A stretch of DNA of 42,660 nt from the NCBI RefSeq assembly GCF_900168265.1, contig NZ_FVZF01000032.1, forward strand, positions 1 to 42,660. Reading direction: 5' to 3'. Of the stretch, positions 16,086 through 25,300 are shown in pieces (position 1 is the first letter of the stretch; each line of letters starts with the position of its first letter). The DNA is from Salegentibacter salarius. Lineage in GTDB: Bacteria; Bacteroidota; Bacteroidia; Flavobacteriales; Flavobacteriaceae. The notes beneath the pieces are model-generated. The model saw nothing but the letters and a program-made list of their open reading frames with translations, was not told the origin of the DNA and did not search any database. Made by a program: the position numbers and the translations under genes.

Positions 16086-17114
16086 TTATGACATTTCCCC
16101 TCTCAGGGAAGTTTCAAAGATAGTTTTAAAAACTTTTGGTGACAATTCTTTACCCAAAAGGTACATTAATTTTGCCACCGCAGCTTCAGTACTTATATCT
16201 TTTCCTGAAACCACTCCTATTTTTTTTAGCTGCACACTTGTTTCATATTGCCCCATTACCACGCTGCCACCTATACATTGCGTTATATTCACTACAAATA
16301 ATCCTTCTAAAATCTTTCTTTTCAGAATATCCAGGAACCAATCGTCACTAGGCGCATTACCGCTTCCGTAAGTCTCTAGCACCACTCCTTTCAATCCAGG
16401 TTTGGAAAGCATATATTCAACAGTTGCCGCATTTATCCCGGGAAATATCTTTAAAATCAATACTTCATTACTAAATCCTGTATGTAATTTTGTTTTCTGT
16501 CTTCGGTTGGGACGCCAAAGTGCATTATGATTTACCGATAGATATACTCCAGATTCGGCTAAAGGCGGATAATTTAACGAAGCAAAAGCTTGAAAATGCT
16601 CAGCATTAATCTTTGTGGTCCTGTTAGCTCTATATAATTTATACTCAAAATAAAGTCCTACTTCAGAAATTACCGGTTTTCCATTTTTTTGTAAACCTGC
16701 AATCTGGATACTGGTAATAAGGTTTTCTTTAGCATCTGTTCTAAGGTCACCAATAGGTAATTGAGATCCTGTAAAAATAACTGGTTTGGTTAAATTCTCA
16801 AACATAAAACTCAGGGCCGAAGCGGTATAAGACATAGTATCACTGCCGTGCAATACCACGAAACCATCGTAAGTTTCAAAACTATCATTTATAGTATGTG
16901 CCACCTTTACCCAACATTCCACATTCATATTAGAGGAATCTATAGGATCGTCAAAACTTAGCGTATCAATTTCGTGTTCCAGGATCTTTAGCTCCGGAAT
17001 ATTCTGTAGTAATTCATCAAAATTAAAAGCTTTTAGGGCACCTGTATCATAATCTTTGATCATCCCAATAGTCCCGCCGGTATAAATAAGCAGGATCTTA
17101 GCTCTTTTCTTCAT
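16086..17114 (-). CDS. ansA: Type I (cytoplasmic) L-asparaginase
   Basis: It hydrolyses asparagine to aspartate and ammonia. The 342-residue protein has no signal peptide and matches the cytosolic AnsA-type length. It has the first active-site motif YTGGTIG (11-17, Thr15 or Thr12 as nucleophile) and the second HGSDTM (89-94, Thr93). A Lys-containing catalytic region (SQLPIGDLRTDAKENL) follows, then a C-terminal domain with ETYGSGNAPS. The gene start overlaps the end of the acyltransferase gene by 17 bp, so the two are translated from one mRNA although their functions appear unrelated. Confidence 0.93.
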   Translation of the reverse strand: MKKRAKILLIYTGGTIGMIKDYDTGALKAFNFDELLQNIPELKILEHEIDTLSFDDPIDSSNMNVECWVKVAHTINDSFETYDGFVVLHGSDTMSYTASALSFMFENLTKPVIFTGSQLPIGDLRTDAKENLITSIQIAGLQKNGKPVISEVGLYFEYKLYRANRTTKINAEHFQAFASLNYPPLAESGVYLSVNHNALWRPNRRQKTKLHTGFSNEVLILKIFPGINAATVEYMLSKPGLKGVVLETYGSGNAPSDDWFLDILKRKILEGLFVVNITQCIGGSVVMGQYETSVQLKKIGVVSGKDISTEAAVAKLMYLLGKELSPKVFKTIFETSLRGEMS

Positions 17115-18240
17115 AAAGTGCTTCTTTATTAATTACCGGGTTTGCATACATTAACAAATAACTATTTAGCTCCAGGGGATTTTTCACATCTACCCTTCGG
17201 CTAAGGCGACGTTCAAACTGCCTTTTTTCCTTATCGGAATATTTACCGGCATAAGTTTCTGAATTTTTCAGCAAATCGAATGCGATATAATTGGCCGGCC
17301 ATAATTTGTAACTCTTATAAATATGCTCGTCTATTTTTGAAGCCACCGCTTTTAACTGGGCATTTAAAGAAGTATGTTCTTTCTCAATTTCATCAAAAAC
17401 TTCTTTCCCTAATACTTCTCCGGCATTAATATGAATACGCCCTTTGTTCCCCATTGCACCCTGCATAATAGAGTTAAAATCTTCGTTAGCAGATTTCACA
17501 TACTCTTCTTTCATTCTTTTAGCAAGAATTTCAGGCATTTTCAGAATATCTGTAGGATCAAATTCATAGGAAATCGCTACCGGAACAATTTTAAGTTCGG
17601 TAAAATATTCAGCCAGGCTTTTTTTACCTTTGGCCATTCCAAGCATTTTTAATACACCTTGCTGCGTATAATCGCTTCCATCTTTAGTTCTACCTTCTCT
17701 TTGCGCCATCCAAACCGAACGACCATCTTCCAGAAGCAATTTTTTAATATACTCTGAAAGCACCATAGAACTCTTCAACATTTCACGAGGGCTAATTCCA
17801 CGTTTTACCAGGAAATTCCTGTTTAAACGGGACAAAGCCATGAGAAAAGGTTTCTGTACCAAATTATCACCAATAGCCGAAGCCGTCATGATAAGATCCT
17901 GCTCATACAGTGTGGTATTTAACAAGCAAGTGTCGAGAATAATATCCCGATGATTGGAGATATAAAAATAAGGCTTGTCGCTATCTAATTTATCAAAACC
18001 ATCGTAGGTAAGTCCTTCGGTACTTTTTTCAATAACTTTTAATACCGAATTATAGATCACCTTGGTTTGAAAATCTCTAATAGAATGGCATTCCTCTAAT
18101 ATGGCTGCAATTTCTTCTGAATCCTTATCGGGAAAAGTGAATTGCAAAAGGGTTTTCACCATAGGGTGTCTCATGAACTCTGCCAGGGCAGGTTGCACCT
18201 CATCATCTTTATAAAACCTTATGTCTTCGAATTCTTTCAC
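17098..18240 (-). CDS. Glycerol-phosphate acyltransferase-like protein (GTG start)
   Basis: A 380-residue protein of the PlsC/PlsB-like acyltransferase superfamily, presumably transferring acyl groups in phospholipid or related lipid synthesis. The core motif is SNHRDIILD (95-103); here His97 and Asp103 are five residues apart instead of the usual HX4D, with another Asp at 99, so the catalytic pair is uncertain. Later motifs include RSVWMAQREGRTKDGSD (block with the conserved EGR) and VPVAISYEFDP (block IV). There is no obvious membrane helix. The GTG start is one base downstream of a consensus -7 box, so the mRNA is either leaderless or starts inside; alternatives are Met23 and Met27. Asparaginase follows with overlap. 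Confidence 0.75.
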   Translation of the reverse strand: MKEFEDIRFYKDDEVQPALAEFMRHPMVKTLLQFTFPDKDSEEIAAILEECHSIRDFQTKVIYNSVLKVIEKSTEGLTYDGFDKLDSDKPYFYISNHRDIILDTCLLNTTLYEQDLIMTASAIGDNLVQKPFLMALSRLNRNFLVKRGISPREMLKSSMVLSEYIKKLLLEDGRSVWMAQREGRTKDGSDYTQQGVLKMLGMAKGKKSLAEYFTELKIVPVAISYEFDPTDILKMPEILAKRMKEEYVKSANEDFNSIMQGAMGNKGRIHINAGEVLGKEVFDEIEKEHTSLNAQLKAVASKIDEHIYKSYKLWPANYIAFDLLKNSETYAGKYSDKEKRQFERRLSRRVDVKNPLELNSYLLMYANPVINKEALYEEKS

Positions 18241-18241
18241 G

Positions 18242-18272
18242 CAAAATTATGTTAGCTAGGCAAATGAACAAA
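18242..18272 (-). promoter_or_regulatory. Consensus promoter abutting the acyltransferase start codon
   Basis: On the minus strand TTTG (18272-18269), a 19-nt spacer and TAATTTTG (18249-18242) match the Bacteroidetes consensus fully. A single C separates the box from the GTG at 18240. The transcript would have no leader. Confidence 0.65.
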
Positions 18273-18290
18273 TTTTAATTTTAACCTCCT

Positions 18291-19058
18291 TTATATCCCA
18301 AATATATCTTTTGAATTTTGGGTGGTTACCTCTGCGATTTCAGCCAGTGGTTTTTGATAGATCTCAGAAATTTTTTCAGCTACCTTTAATAGGTATTCCG
18401 GTTGATTTCTTTTTCCGCGGAAAGGCGATGGTGATAAATAAGGTCCATCGGTCTCCAGAACAATTTCTTTTAAAGGAATTTCATTCAGAAATTTATCTAT
18501 TTTTCCGTTTTTGAACGTTACTACGCCACCAATCCCGAGTTTCAGGTTATAAGAAAGCGCTCTTTTGGCCTGTTCGAGGTTTCCGGTAAAACAGTGAAAA
18601 ATCCCAAAAAGATCGTCACTTTTTTCTTCTTCTAAAATCTCAAAAATCTCATCAAAAGCTTTCCTGCAATGAATTACAATGGGAAGTTTATGCTTTTTTG
18701 CAAGTTTAATTTGTCTTCTAAAAGCTTCCTGCTGAATTTCTAAAGTGCTTTTATCCCAATGCAAATCTATCCCAATTTCTCCTACGGCGTAAAACCTGCG
18801 TTGCCCAAATTGCTCTTCTACATGTTTTAATTCCTCTTCAAAATTCTCCTGAACTTGAGTTGGATGCAAGCCCATCATTAGAAAAACATTCTCGGGATAA
18901 CGGGCTTCCAGATCATACATAGCCTGGGTAGTTTCAGAATCTATGGCCGGAAGAAAAAATCTTTCAATATTCTGCTTAAAGGCATTTTCTATAAGCTCAT
19001 CCCTGTCATCTTCATAATCTTCACTGTAAAGATGTATATGTGTATCGGTTAAAATCAT
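18291..19058 (-). CDS. tatD: TatD-family metal-dependent hydrolase (DNase)
   Basis: A 255-residue TIM-barrel amidohydrolase of the TatD family, a cytosolic Mg-dependent 3'-5' exonuclease in characterised members. Metal-binding THIHL is at residues 6-10. There are also VGEIGIDLHWDKS (metal-bridging Glu), PIVIHCRKAF (His), FHCFTGN (His) and ETDGPYLSP (final Asp), so all family ligands are present. Length is standard. A minus-strand TATTTTTG (19071-19064) lies just 5 nt before the ATG, again suggesting a very short or absent leader. It diverges from the retropepsin-like gene. Confidence 0.93.
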   Translation of the reverse strand: MILTDTHIHLYSEDYEDDRDELIENAFKQNIERFFLPAIDSETTQAMYDLEARYPENVFLMMGLHPTQVQENFEEELKHVEEQFGQRRFYAVGEIGIDLHWDKSTLEIQQEAFRRQIKLAKKHKLPIVIHCRKAFDEIFEILEEEKSDDLFGIFHCFTGNLEQAKRALSYNLKLGIGGVVTFKNGKIDKFLNEIPLKEIVLETDGPYLSPSPFRGKRNQPEYLLKVAEKISEIYQKPLAEIAEVTTQNSKDIFGI

Positions 19059-19087
19059 AAAAGCAAAAATAATTTATTTTGAAGACC

Positions 19088-19095
19088 TATCTTTG
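19088..19095 (+). promoter_or_regulatory. -7 box for the retropepsin-like gene
   Basis: TATCTTTG matches TAnnTTTG and lies 15 nt before the ATG at 19111. It is back to back with the tatD -7 box (19064-19071 on the other strand), so the divergent promoters share about 30 bp. Confidence 0.5.
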
Positions 19096-19110
19096 TGAAA
19101 AACACAAAGA

Positions 19111-19548
19111 ATGTCATCTTTAAAGAAATTGCTTAAAGAAAAAGGATTTAAGCGCATAAAATTAAAATATACCAAAACCCAGCATCTAGAACTGGTAGCG
19201 AAAATTAATAATATTGAAGGAAACTTTATCCTTGATACCGGTGCTTCAAGCACTTGTGTAGGTCTTGAAGCTGTAGAACACTTTAAGCTTCTTGCCGAAG
19301 ACAGTGATATTAAAGCGGCCGGCGCAGGAGCAACTAACATGCTTACGCAAATTGCTCAAAAGAATCGGATAGAAATTAAAGGCTGGAAAAAGAAAAAAGT
19401 AGACCTTGTACTCTTTGATCTAAGACACGTAAACGAAGCCCTTATAAACCACGAAGCTGAAAAGGTCCACGGGATAATTGGCGCCGACCTTCTAAAGAAA
19501 GGAAAAGCTGTTATAGATTACAAAGCGCCCGCACTTTACTTAAAATAA
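19111..19548 (+). CDS. Retropepsin-like (clan AA) aspartic protease-fold protein
   Basis: A 145-residue cytosolic protein with the single-lobe aspartic protease motif FILDTGASSTCVG (Asp42-Thr43-Gly44-Ala45). A C-terminal GIIGADLL (about 122-129) corresponds to the hydrophobic-hydrophobic-Gly partner motif. Like retropepsins it would have to dimerise to form one active site. There is no signal peptide and no neighbouring reverse transcriptase or capsid gene, so it is a free-standing bacterial member. Its substrate is unknown. Confidence 0.82.
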   Translation: MSSLKKLLKEKGFKRIKLKYTKTQHLELVAKINNIEGNFILDTGASSTCVGLEAVEHFKLLAEDSDIKAAGAGATNMLTQIAQKNRIEIKGWKKKKVDLVLFDLRHVNEALINHEAEKVHGIIGADLLKKGKAVIDYKAPALYLK

Positions 19549-19623
19549 GTTTTTGGAAAGGGGAATTATCCCCTTGACTTGCCACTGCATACTACCTAAG
19601 TTTGAGGTATTAATGTTAGTAGA

Positions 19624-19734
19624 ATGCCTGGTGTGTCAAAAAATAAAACTCAAAACAGTTTCCTTTATATCTTATTGGGAATCTTTGTGGTATGCGTTTT
19701 ATTTTTAAACATTCTGAATTTATTATTATTTTAA
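19624..19734 (+). CDS. Possible 36-residue single-helix membrane peptide
   Basis: In a 350-bp gap an ORF starts at ATG 19624, with an in-frame TGA at 19603-19605 and no earlier start, and ends in TAA at 19734. Its product has a polar basic start (MPGVSKNKTQNS) followed by one strongly hydrophobic stretch of about 22 residues to the C-terminus. This amphipathic layout is that of small bacterial membrane proteins. No good promoter box is visible, and AT-rich DNA often gives such frames by chance. Confidence 0.3.
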   Translation: MPGVSKNKTQNSFLYILLGIFVVCVLFLNILNLLLF

Positions 19735-19822
19735 TCCCTCCAGAGGGTTTAATTCCTTGAGGCTTACCTCGAAATTTCAAAAATTTTTCTCCAATTCATA
19801 CCTCGTGGGCTTGCCCCGAGGT
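19735..19822. repeat. Cluster of short hairpins related to the AGGCAAGCCTC repeats
   Basis: Three small palindromes follow each other: CCCTC-CA-GAGGG (19736-19747), GAGG-CTTA-CCTC (about 19759-19770) and CCTCG-T-GGGC-TT-GCCC-CGAGG (about 19801-19821). On the opposite strand the last two read CGAGGTAAGCCTC and CGGGGCAAGCCC, clearly akin to the CGAGGCAAGCCTC core of the repeats at 1224 and 35183. No ORF is in this part. Confidence 0.5.
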
Positions 19823-19847
19823 TCTTGATTTTGCTATTTGTGGTATC

Positions 19848-19878
19848 AAAAAAAGGCAGCCAATTGGCTGCCTTTTTT
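19848..19878. terminator. Bidirectional terminator between the retropepsin-like gene and odhB
   Basis: A perfect palindrome with stem GGCAGCCA-like arms around AATT is flanked by seven A and six T, so it works on both strands. It lies 20 nt behind the odhB stop on the minus strand. Confidence 0.85.
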
Positions 19879-19898
19879 GTTTTATGATCATCGATTAT

Positions 19899-21188
19899 CT
19901 AAAGCTCAAGCGCTCTTTTCACATCGTTATCCATCAATAATTCTTCTGGGTTTTCTATAGCTTCCTTAATAGCTACAAGGAAACCTACAGATTCTTTTCC
20001 ATCAATAATTCTGTGGTCATAAGAAAGGGCTACATACATAATAGGACGAATCTCTACGTGACCATCTATAGCCACTGGACGTTCTACAATATTGTGCATC
20101 CCTAAAATTGCACTTTGTGGAGGATTAATAATTGGAGTAGAAAGCATAGAGCCAAATACCCCGCCATTTGTAATGGTAAAGGTACCTCCAGTCATTTCAT
20201 CTACGGTAATTTTTCCGTCACGGGCTTTTAAAGCAAGGCGTTTTACCTCATCTTCAACACCTCTAAAACTAAGATTTTCAGCATTTCTAATTACCGGCAC
20301 CATCAAACCTTTTGGTCCAGAAACTGCGATACTGATATCCTGATAATCAAATGTTACCTGGTGATCACCATCTATCATAGAGTTAACTCCCGGGTACTGT
20401 TCTAGCGCTCGCACTACTGCAAGGGTAAAGAAAGACATAAAGCCTAAACTTACCCCGTGTTTCTCTTTAAATTCCTCTTTGTATTTTTTTCTAAGGTTAA
20501 AGATAGGCTGCATATCTACTTCATTAAAAGTAGTAAGCATCGCGGTATCATTTTTAACTGAAACTAAACGAGAAGCCACTTTTCTACGAAGCATAGACAT
20601 TTTCTTCTTAGACTCGCCACGTTTTCCTTTACCCGGGCTACCCATAGAAGCTTTAGCCTGTACCGCATCTTCTTTAGTGATACGACCATCTTTTCCGCTT
20701 CCTTCTACATCTTTTTTATCAATTCCTTTCTCATCAAGAATCTTTTTAGCTGCAGGAGATGGACTTCCTTTTGCGTAAGAATCCTGTTTTTGAGAAGGAG
20801 TTGAAGATTTTGAAGGTTCTTCGGTTTTAGAATCCGCTTTATCCTTATCTTCTTTCTCTTTTTTATCTGAAGATTCATCTTTAGAATCTTCTTCAGAGTC
20901 TTCTTTTTTATCTTTAGATTCTTTTTTATCATCACCTCCACCCGGCTTTTCAGCTTCGGTATCGATAAGACAAACCACTTCACCTACGGCCACGGCATCA
21001 CCTTCTTCGGCTTTAAGCGTAATAATTCCGCTAGCTTCAGCTGGAAGTTCCAGGGTAGCTTTGTCGCTATCCACTTCGGCAATTGCCTGATCTTTTTCTA
21101 CGTAGTCACCATCTTCAACTAACCACTCGGCTATTTCAACTTCGGTTATAGATTCCCCCGGAGAAGGAACTTTCATTTCTAAGGCCAT
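19899..21188 (-). CDS. odhB: 2-oxoglutarate dehydrogenase E2, dihydrolipoyl succinyltransferase
   Basis: The E2 core of the 2-oxoglutarate dehydrogenase complex transfers succinyl from E1 to CoA in the TCA cycle. The 429-residue protein has one lipoyl domain (1-80) with [11 protein letters not shown], Lys43 being the lipoylation site. An unusually charged Lys/Glu/Asp/Ser linker spans about 84-145. A peripheral-subunit-binding domain follows (about 143-180, [22 protein letters not shown]), then the catalytic domain ending in [14 protein letters not shown] (His392, Asp396). It lies 63 nt behind sucA on the same strand, so E1 and E2 are cotranscribed. The E3 subunit is not in the window. Confidence 0.96.
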   Translation of the reverse strand: MALEMKVPSPGESITEVEIAEWLVEDGDYVEKDQAIAEVDSDKATLELPAEASGIITLKAEEGDAVAVGEVVCLIDTEAEKPGGGDDKKESKDKKEDSEEDSKDESSDKKEKEDKDKADSKTEEPSKSSTPSQKQDSYAKGSPSPAAKKILDEKGIDKKDVEGSGKDGRITKEDAVQAKASMGSPGKGKRGESKKKMSMLRRKVASRLVSVKNDTAMLTTFNEVDMQPIFNLRKKYKEEFKEKHGVSLGFMSFFTLAVVRALEQYPGVNSMIDGDHQVTFDYQDISIAVSGPKGLMVPVIRNAENLSFRGVEDEVKRLALKARDGKITVDEMTGGTFTITNGGVFGSMLSTPIINPPQSAILGMHNIVERPVAIDGHVEIRPIMYVALSYDHRIIDGKESVGFLVAIKEAIENPEELLMDNDVKRALEL

Positions 21189-21251
21189 GATCTTTGTTTT
21201 TATTTAAAGTTTCCGCCAGGCGAAAACATTGGATTCGTTATTTATAATTTA

Positions 21252-24020
21252 TTAATTCTCTACTGTTTTGTCAAAAACACTTGCAATCACTTTTTCGTGA
21301 CGTTTCTTAAATCTTACAGAACTTCCGGCAGCCGGAGAACCATAGAATTTTCTGCTACAAACTCTAAAGTTTTTAGCTTCATCAAAATGCAATAACATAT
21401 GCCCGTAAGCTCCCATATTTCTGGGTTCTTCCTGAGCCCAAACTACATCATCTGCATTCTTATATTTCTTGATCGCTTTTTTCATTTTTTCAACAGGCAG
21501 CGGGAATAATTGCTCTACACGTACTAACGCCACATCGTTACGATCATTTTCTTCTTTAAATTCCAATAGATCGTAGTAAAACTTACCGGTACAGAATACC
21601 AGCGTCTTTACATCTTTAGCCTTCGCTTCTGGATCGTCTAGCAATGGCTGGAAACTTCCTTCAGCAAAATCTTCTTTAGTTGAAATTACTTTAGAATGTC
21701 TTAATAAACTTTTTGGTGTAAAGATTACCAAAGGTTTTCTAAACCCGGCTTTCATCTGCCGGCGTAAGATATGAAACATATTGGCTGGTGTGGTAACATC
21801 TGCCACATACATATTATCTTTAGCGCAAAGCTGAAGAAAACGCTCCATTCTTGCCGAAGAGTGCTCTGCCCCCTGACCTTCATACCCGTGAGGTAAGAAA
21901 AGCACTAATCCGTTTTGTAATTTCCACTTATCTTCTGCCGCAGAAATATACTGATCTATCATTATTTGCGCACCATTTACGAAGTCCCCAAACTGGGCTT
22001 CCCAAATGACTAAGGTTTTAGGACTCGCCATTGCGTAACCATAATCAAACCCCATTACACCATATTCTGAAAGCGGAGAGTTATAAACGAAGAAATCGCC
22101 TTCCCTGCCTTCTATATTGTTATGAAGAATTATTTCTTCTTCACTCTCTTCTACTTTTACAATAGCGTGGCGGTGAGAAAAAGTTCCTCTCTCACTATCC
22201 TGGCCGCTAATTCTAATATTAAAGCCTTCCTTCATTAAGGAACCATAAGCAAGATGCTCGGCCATAGCCCAATCCAGCTTATTATCTTCAAAGTAAAGTT
22301 TATTACGAAGGTCTATAATCTTTTTCACCTTACGCATAAATTTTTTATCCTCGGGCAATTTAGAGATCGCTTCAGCCACCTTATCAAGATCTTTTATCTT
22401 GTAGGTGGTATCGAAATCCTTCATCATTTCCTCTTCCCGAACATTCTCAAAACCTTCCCACTCATCGTACATGAACGGGGTGATCTTAGTGGTTTTTTCT
22501 TTTCGGGAATCTTCTAAATTCTCCTCCAGATCTGCTTTATATTCTTCTTCAAGTTTAGTAAGGTAATCGTTGTCAATTATATTAGCCGATTTAAGCTTTT
22601 CAGCATAGATATCCATTGCATTTTGATGCTTGGAAATAGCCTTATATAACTTTGGCTGGGTAAATTTAGGTTCATCGCCTTCATTATGCCCGTATTTCCT
22701 GTAACCTAATAAATCTATAAACACATCACGCTTGAATTTCATTCTAAAATCCAAAGCAAATAAAATCGCGTGAACCACGGCTTCAGCATCATCTGCATTT
22801 ACGTGTAATACCGGAGAAAGGGTTACCTTCCCTACATCGGTACAATACGTTGAGGAACGACCATCAAGATAATTGGTGGTAAATCCAATTTGGTTATTCA
22901 CCACAATATGAATGGTTCCGCCGGTTTGATAACCTTCCAGCTGCGCCATTTGTACCAATTCGTAAACCACTCCCTGTCCTGCAATGGCTGCATCACCGTG
23001 TACAAGTATAGGAAGCACTTTCATATTATCGCCATCGTAATGCCTGTCTTGCTTGGCTCTTGTAATACCTTCTACAACAGGACCTACCGCTTCAAGATGT
23101 GAAGGGTTAGGTGCTATATTTATATTTATTCCTTTCCCGCTATCTGTAAGCCGACAGCAAGTCCAGCCCAGGTGATATTTAACATCTCCGTCAAAAATAT
23201 CCTGCTCGTAATCCTTTCCGTCAAATTCACTAAAAATATCTTTAGCACTCTTACCAAAGATATTGGTAAGCGTATTTAGACGCCCCCGGTGAGCCATACC
23301 CATTACGAAGTCTTTTACTCCATAATCGGCTGCTTTTTCTATAAGGGCATCTAAGGCCGGGATTAAACTTTCTCCACCTTCCAGTGAAAAACGTTTTTGC
23401 CCAACATATTTTCTATGTAAAAATGATTCAAAAGAAACAGCCTGATTTAATTTCTTCAGGATCTTCTTTTTCTCATCATCACTAAAGTTAGGATGATTCT
23501 CATTCTTATTTAATTTATCCTGAATCCATTGAATTTCTTCCGGCTTACGAATAAACATATATTCGATCCCGATAGATTCACAATAAACTTTTTCAAGATG
23601 TGCTATTATATCTTTAAGACTGCTTGGGCCAATACCCAGCATATCACCTGCATTAAACTGTGTATCCAGGTCGCTTTTTTCCAGTCCAAAATTCTCGATA
23701 TCTAAGGTTGGTCGGTATTTACGACGTTCCCTAACCGGGTTTGTTTTAGTGAACAAGTGCCCGCGAGTTCGGTAACCGTCTATAAGGCGTATTACTTTGA
23801 ATTCCTTAATTACATGTTCGGGAATTTCTCCCTCCTGAAAGTTTACAGGAGCTTCTTCCATTGTTTCTGCAGAAACACCGTTTTGTTGCATTCCAAAGTC
23901 AAAACCTTGAAAAAAAGCCCTCCAACTGGGCTCTACACTATCGGGGTACTGGAGATATTGGTCGTATAATTCGGCGAAATATGCCGTATGTGCAGCATTT
24001 AGAAATGAAAATCTATCCAT
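21252..24020 (-). CDS. sucA: 2-oxoglutarate dehydrogenase E1
   Basis: The thiamine-diphosphate E1 component decarboxylates 2-oxoglutarate and hands the succinyl group to the lipoyl arm of OdhB. The 922-residue protein is full length. It has the N-terminal E2-binding segment (FSLNAAHTAYFAELY-like, MDRFSFLNAAH here), a region with KRFSLEGGESLIPALD, GMAHRGRLNTL, HGDAAIAGQGVVYE and NNQIGFTTNY around the cofactor site, and a C-terminal transketolase-like half (HRHAIVKVEE, EAQFGDFVNGAQIMIDQYI). It is first in the sucA-odhB operon, with a TATTTTTG box 38 nt upstream of the start. Confidence 0.96.
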   Translation of the reverse strand: MDRFSFLNAAHTAYFAELYDQYLQYPDSVEPSWRAFFQGFDFGMQQNGVSAETMEEAPVNFQEGEIPEHVIKEFKVIRLIDGYRTRGHLFTKTNPVRERRKYRPTLDIENFGLEKSDLDTQFNAGDMLGIGPSSLKDIIAHLEKVYCESIGIEYMFIRKPEEIQWIQDKLNKNENHPNFSDDEKKKILKKLNQAVSFESFLHRKYVGQKRFSLEGGESLIPALDALIEKAADYGVKDFVMGMAHRGRLNTLTNIFGKSAKDIFSEFDGKDYEQDIFDGDVKYHLGWTCCRLTDSGKGININIAPNPSHLEAVGPVVEGITRAKQDRHYDGDNMKVLPILVHGDAAIAGQGVVYELVQMAQLEGYQTGGTIHIVVNNQIGFTTNYLDGRSSTYCTDVGKVTLSPVLHVNADDAEAVVHAILFALDFRMKFKRDVFIDLLGYRKYGHNEGDEPKFTQPKLYKAISKHQNAMDIYAEKLKSANIIDNDYLTKLEEEYKADLEENLEDSRKEKTTKITPFMYDEWEGFENVREEEMMKDFDTTYKIKDLDKVAEAISKLPEDKKFMRKVKKIIDLRNKLYFEDNKLDWAMAEHLAYGSLMKEGFNIRISGQDSERGTFSHRHAIVKVEESEEEIILHNNIEGREGDFFVYNSPLSEYGVMGFDYGYAMASPKTLVIWEAQFGDFVNGAQIMIDQYISAAEDKWKLQNGLVLFLPHGYEGQGAEHSSARMERFLQLCAKDNMYVADVTTPANMFHILRRQMKAGFRKPLVIFTPKSLLRHSKVISTKEDFAEGSFQPLLDDPEAKAKDVKTLVFCTGKFYYDLLEFKEENDRNDVALVRVEQLFPLPVEKMKKAIKKYKNADDVVWAQEEPRNMGAYGHMLLHFDEAKNFRVCSRKFYGSPAAGSSVRFKKRHEKVIASVFDKTVEN

Positions 24021-24058
24021 AAGTTGAAACTAATGTTTCTTTTGAGTATAAAACAAAG

Positions 24059-24066
24059 CAAAAATA
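24059..24066 (-). promoter_or_regulatory. -7 box for sucA-odhB
   Basis: On the minus strand TATTTTTG matches TAnnTTTG, 38 nt before the sucA start. No clear TTTG is seen at the -33 distance. The rest of the 216-bp gap up to the polyprenyl synthase gene shows no other feature. Confidence 0.4.
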
Positions 24067-24236
24067 CAATTTTTAGAAAAAACAGCCTGCAGTAAACTAT
24101 ATATTTATCTTATGAATTATAAGAAGTTTAACATAGTAAAAACTTCAGGAAGTGGCTAAAAATGTGTATTGGTTGCAAATCTAACAGGTGTAAGCCCCTA
24201 AATATTAAGAATTTCTCAATCTGAAATCGCTAAAAT

Positions 24237-25211
24237 CTAGACCGTACGATTCATTAGCATTTCACCAAATTGCCTTAAAGGACGCTTTTTCTCTTCAGAA
24301 ATATCAATTTCATCCAGTACCTTAAAAGCTTTTTCAGTGTATTTTTCTATTTCACGTTGGGTTAAAGCTGCGGCCCCACTATTTTCAAAAAGCGTCTTTA
24401 CAGCTTCAATTTTTCCGGAAGTTTCAGCAGGATTAATGGTGTATAAATGCTCTAATTGTTGTGCTTCACTTTTTCCCGAAGCCTCCAGGGATTTTAAGTA
24501 GAGAAAAGTCTTTTTGTTTTCAATAATATCCCCACCGAGTTGTTTCCCAAAAGTCTCAGGATCACCAAAAGCATCCAGGTAATCGTCCTGCAGCTGAAAG
24601 GCAATTCCTAATAAACGTCCAAATTCATAGACTGCTTCTTTACATTGTGTAGAAGTATTAGCCACAATAGCTCCCATTTGCAATGAAGCCCCTACAAGCA
24701 CCGCGGTCTTGTATTCTATCATTTTAAGGTAATCTTCTATGGCTACGTCGTCACGGGTTTCAAAATCTATATCGTATTGCTGACCTTCGCAAACCTGCAT
24801 GGCGGTTTTGGTAAATAATCTCGCCAGTTCTTTAAAGGTATCACCATCATAATTTTCAAAAAGCTGGTAGGCATTTATCAGCATGGCGTCACCAGATAAT
24901 ATTCCGGTATTAATATCCCAGCGCTCGTGCACGGTTTCCTTTCCGCGGCGTAAAGGCGCATCATCCATAATATCATCATGAACCAAAGAAAAATTATGAA
25001 AAATCTCTATGGCAAGGGCAGCATCTAAAGCTTTCTTGTAATCGGCTTCAAAAATTTCAGTAGACATCAACACTAAAACCGGTCTTAGACGTTTCCCGCC
25101 CAGGCTAAGAATATAGCGCATAGGTTCATAAAGATTTTCAGGCTCTTTTACCTGTACTTTAAGATCTAAATATTCCTGAAAAGCTTCTCTATATTGAGAA
25201 TTAGACTTCAT
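24237..25211 (-). CDS. Polyprenyl diphosphate synthase (trans-isoprenyl)
   Basis: It condenses isopentenyl diphosphate with allylic diphosphates to make farnesyl, geranylgeranyl or longer chains for quinones and lipids. I choose ATG at 25211 (324 residues); the frame is open to 25256, but the extra 15 residues are unlike the family. It has GGKRLRP (about 38-44), the first Asp-rich motif DDIMD (79-83) followed by RRGKETVH, and the second DDYLD (209-213) in the FQLQDDYLDAFGD context. The residues before the first motif (NFSLV) carry no large aromatic right at the -4/-5 chain stop, which fits longer products, but chain length cannot be fixed from this. Confidence 0.92.
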   Translation of the reverse strand: MKSNSQYREAFQEYLDLKVQVKEPENLYEPMRYILSLGGKRLRPVLVLMSTEIFEADYKKALDAALAIEIFHNFSLVHDDIMDDAPLRRGKETVHERWDINTGILSGDAMLINAYQLFENYDGDTFKELARLFTKTAMQVCEGQQYDIDFETRDDVAIEDYLKMIEYKTAVLVGASLQMGAIVANTSTQCKEAVYEFGRLLGIAFQLQDDYLDAFGDPETFGKQLGGDIIENKKTFLYLKSLEASGKSEAQQLEHLYTINPAETSGKIEAVKTLFENSGAAALTQREIEKYTEKAFKVLDEIDISEEKKRPLRQFGEMLMNRTV

Positions 25212-25300
25212 ACCAAAAAATTTTCCGGCTAAAATACATAATTGAAGGTATTTCAAATTCTTTAAACAAGTTAAATTATCTTAAACCTTGGAAACTTTTC

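Noticed and set aside
19111-19548. Retroelement or endogenous retrovirus-like protease
   Set aside because: There is no reverse transcriptase, integrase or repeat structure nearby; free-standing clan AA proteins are common in bacteria.
20705-20983. Lysine-rich ORF antisense-frame within odhB
   Set aside because: It is a frame shadow of the Lys/Glu/Ser linker codons of the E2 protein and shares its strand and location.
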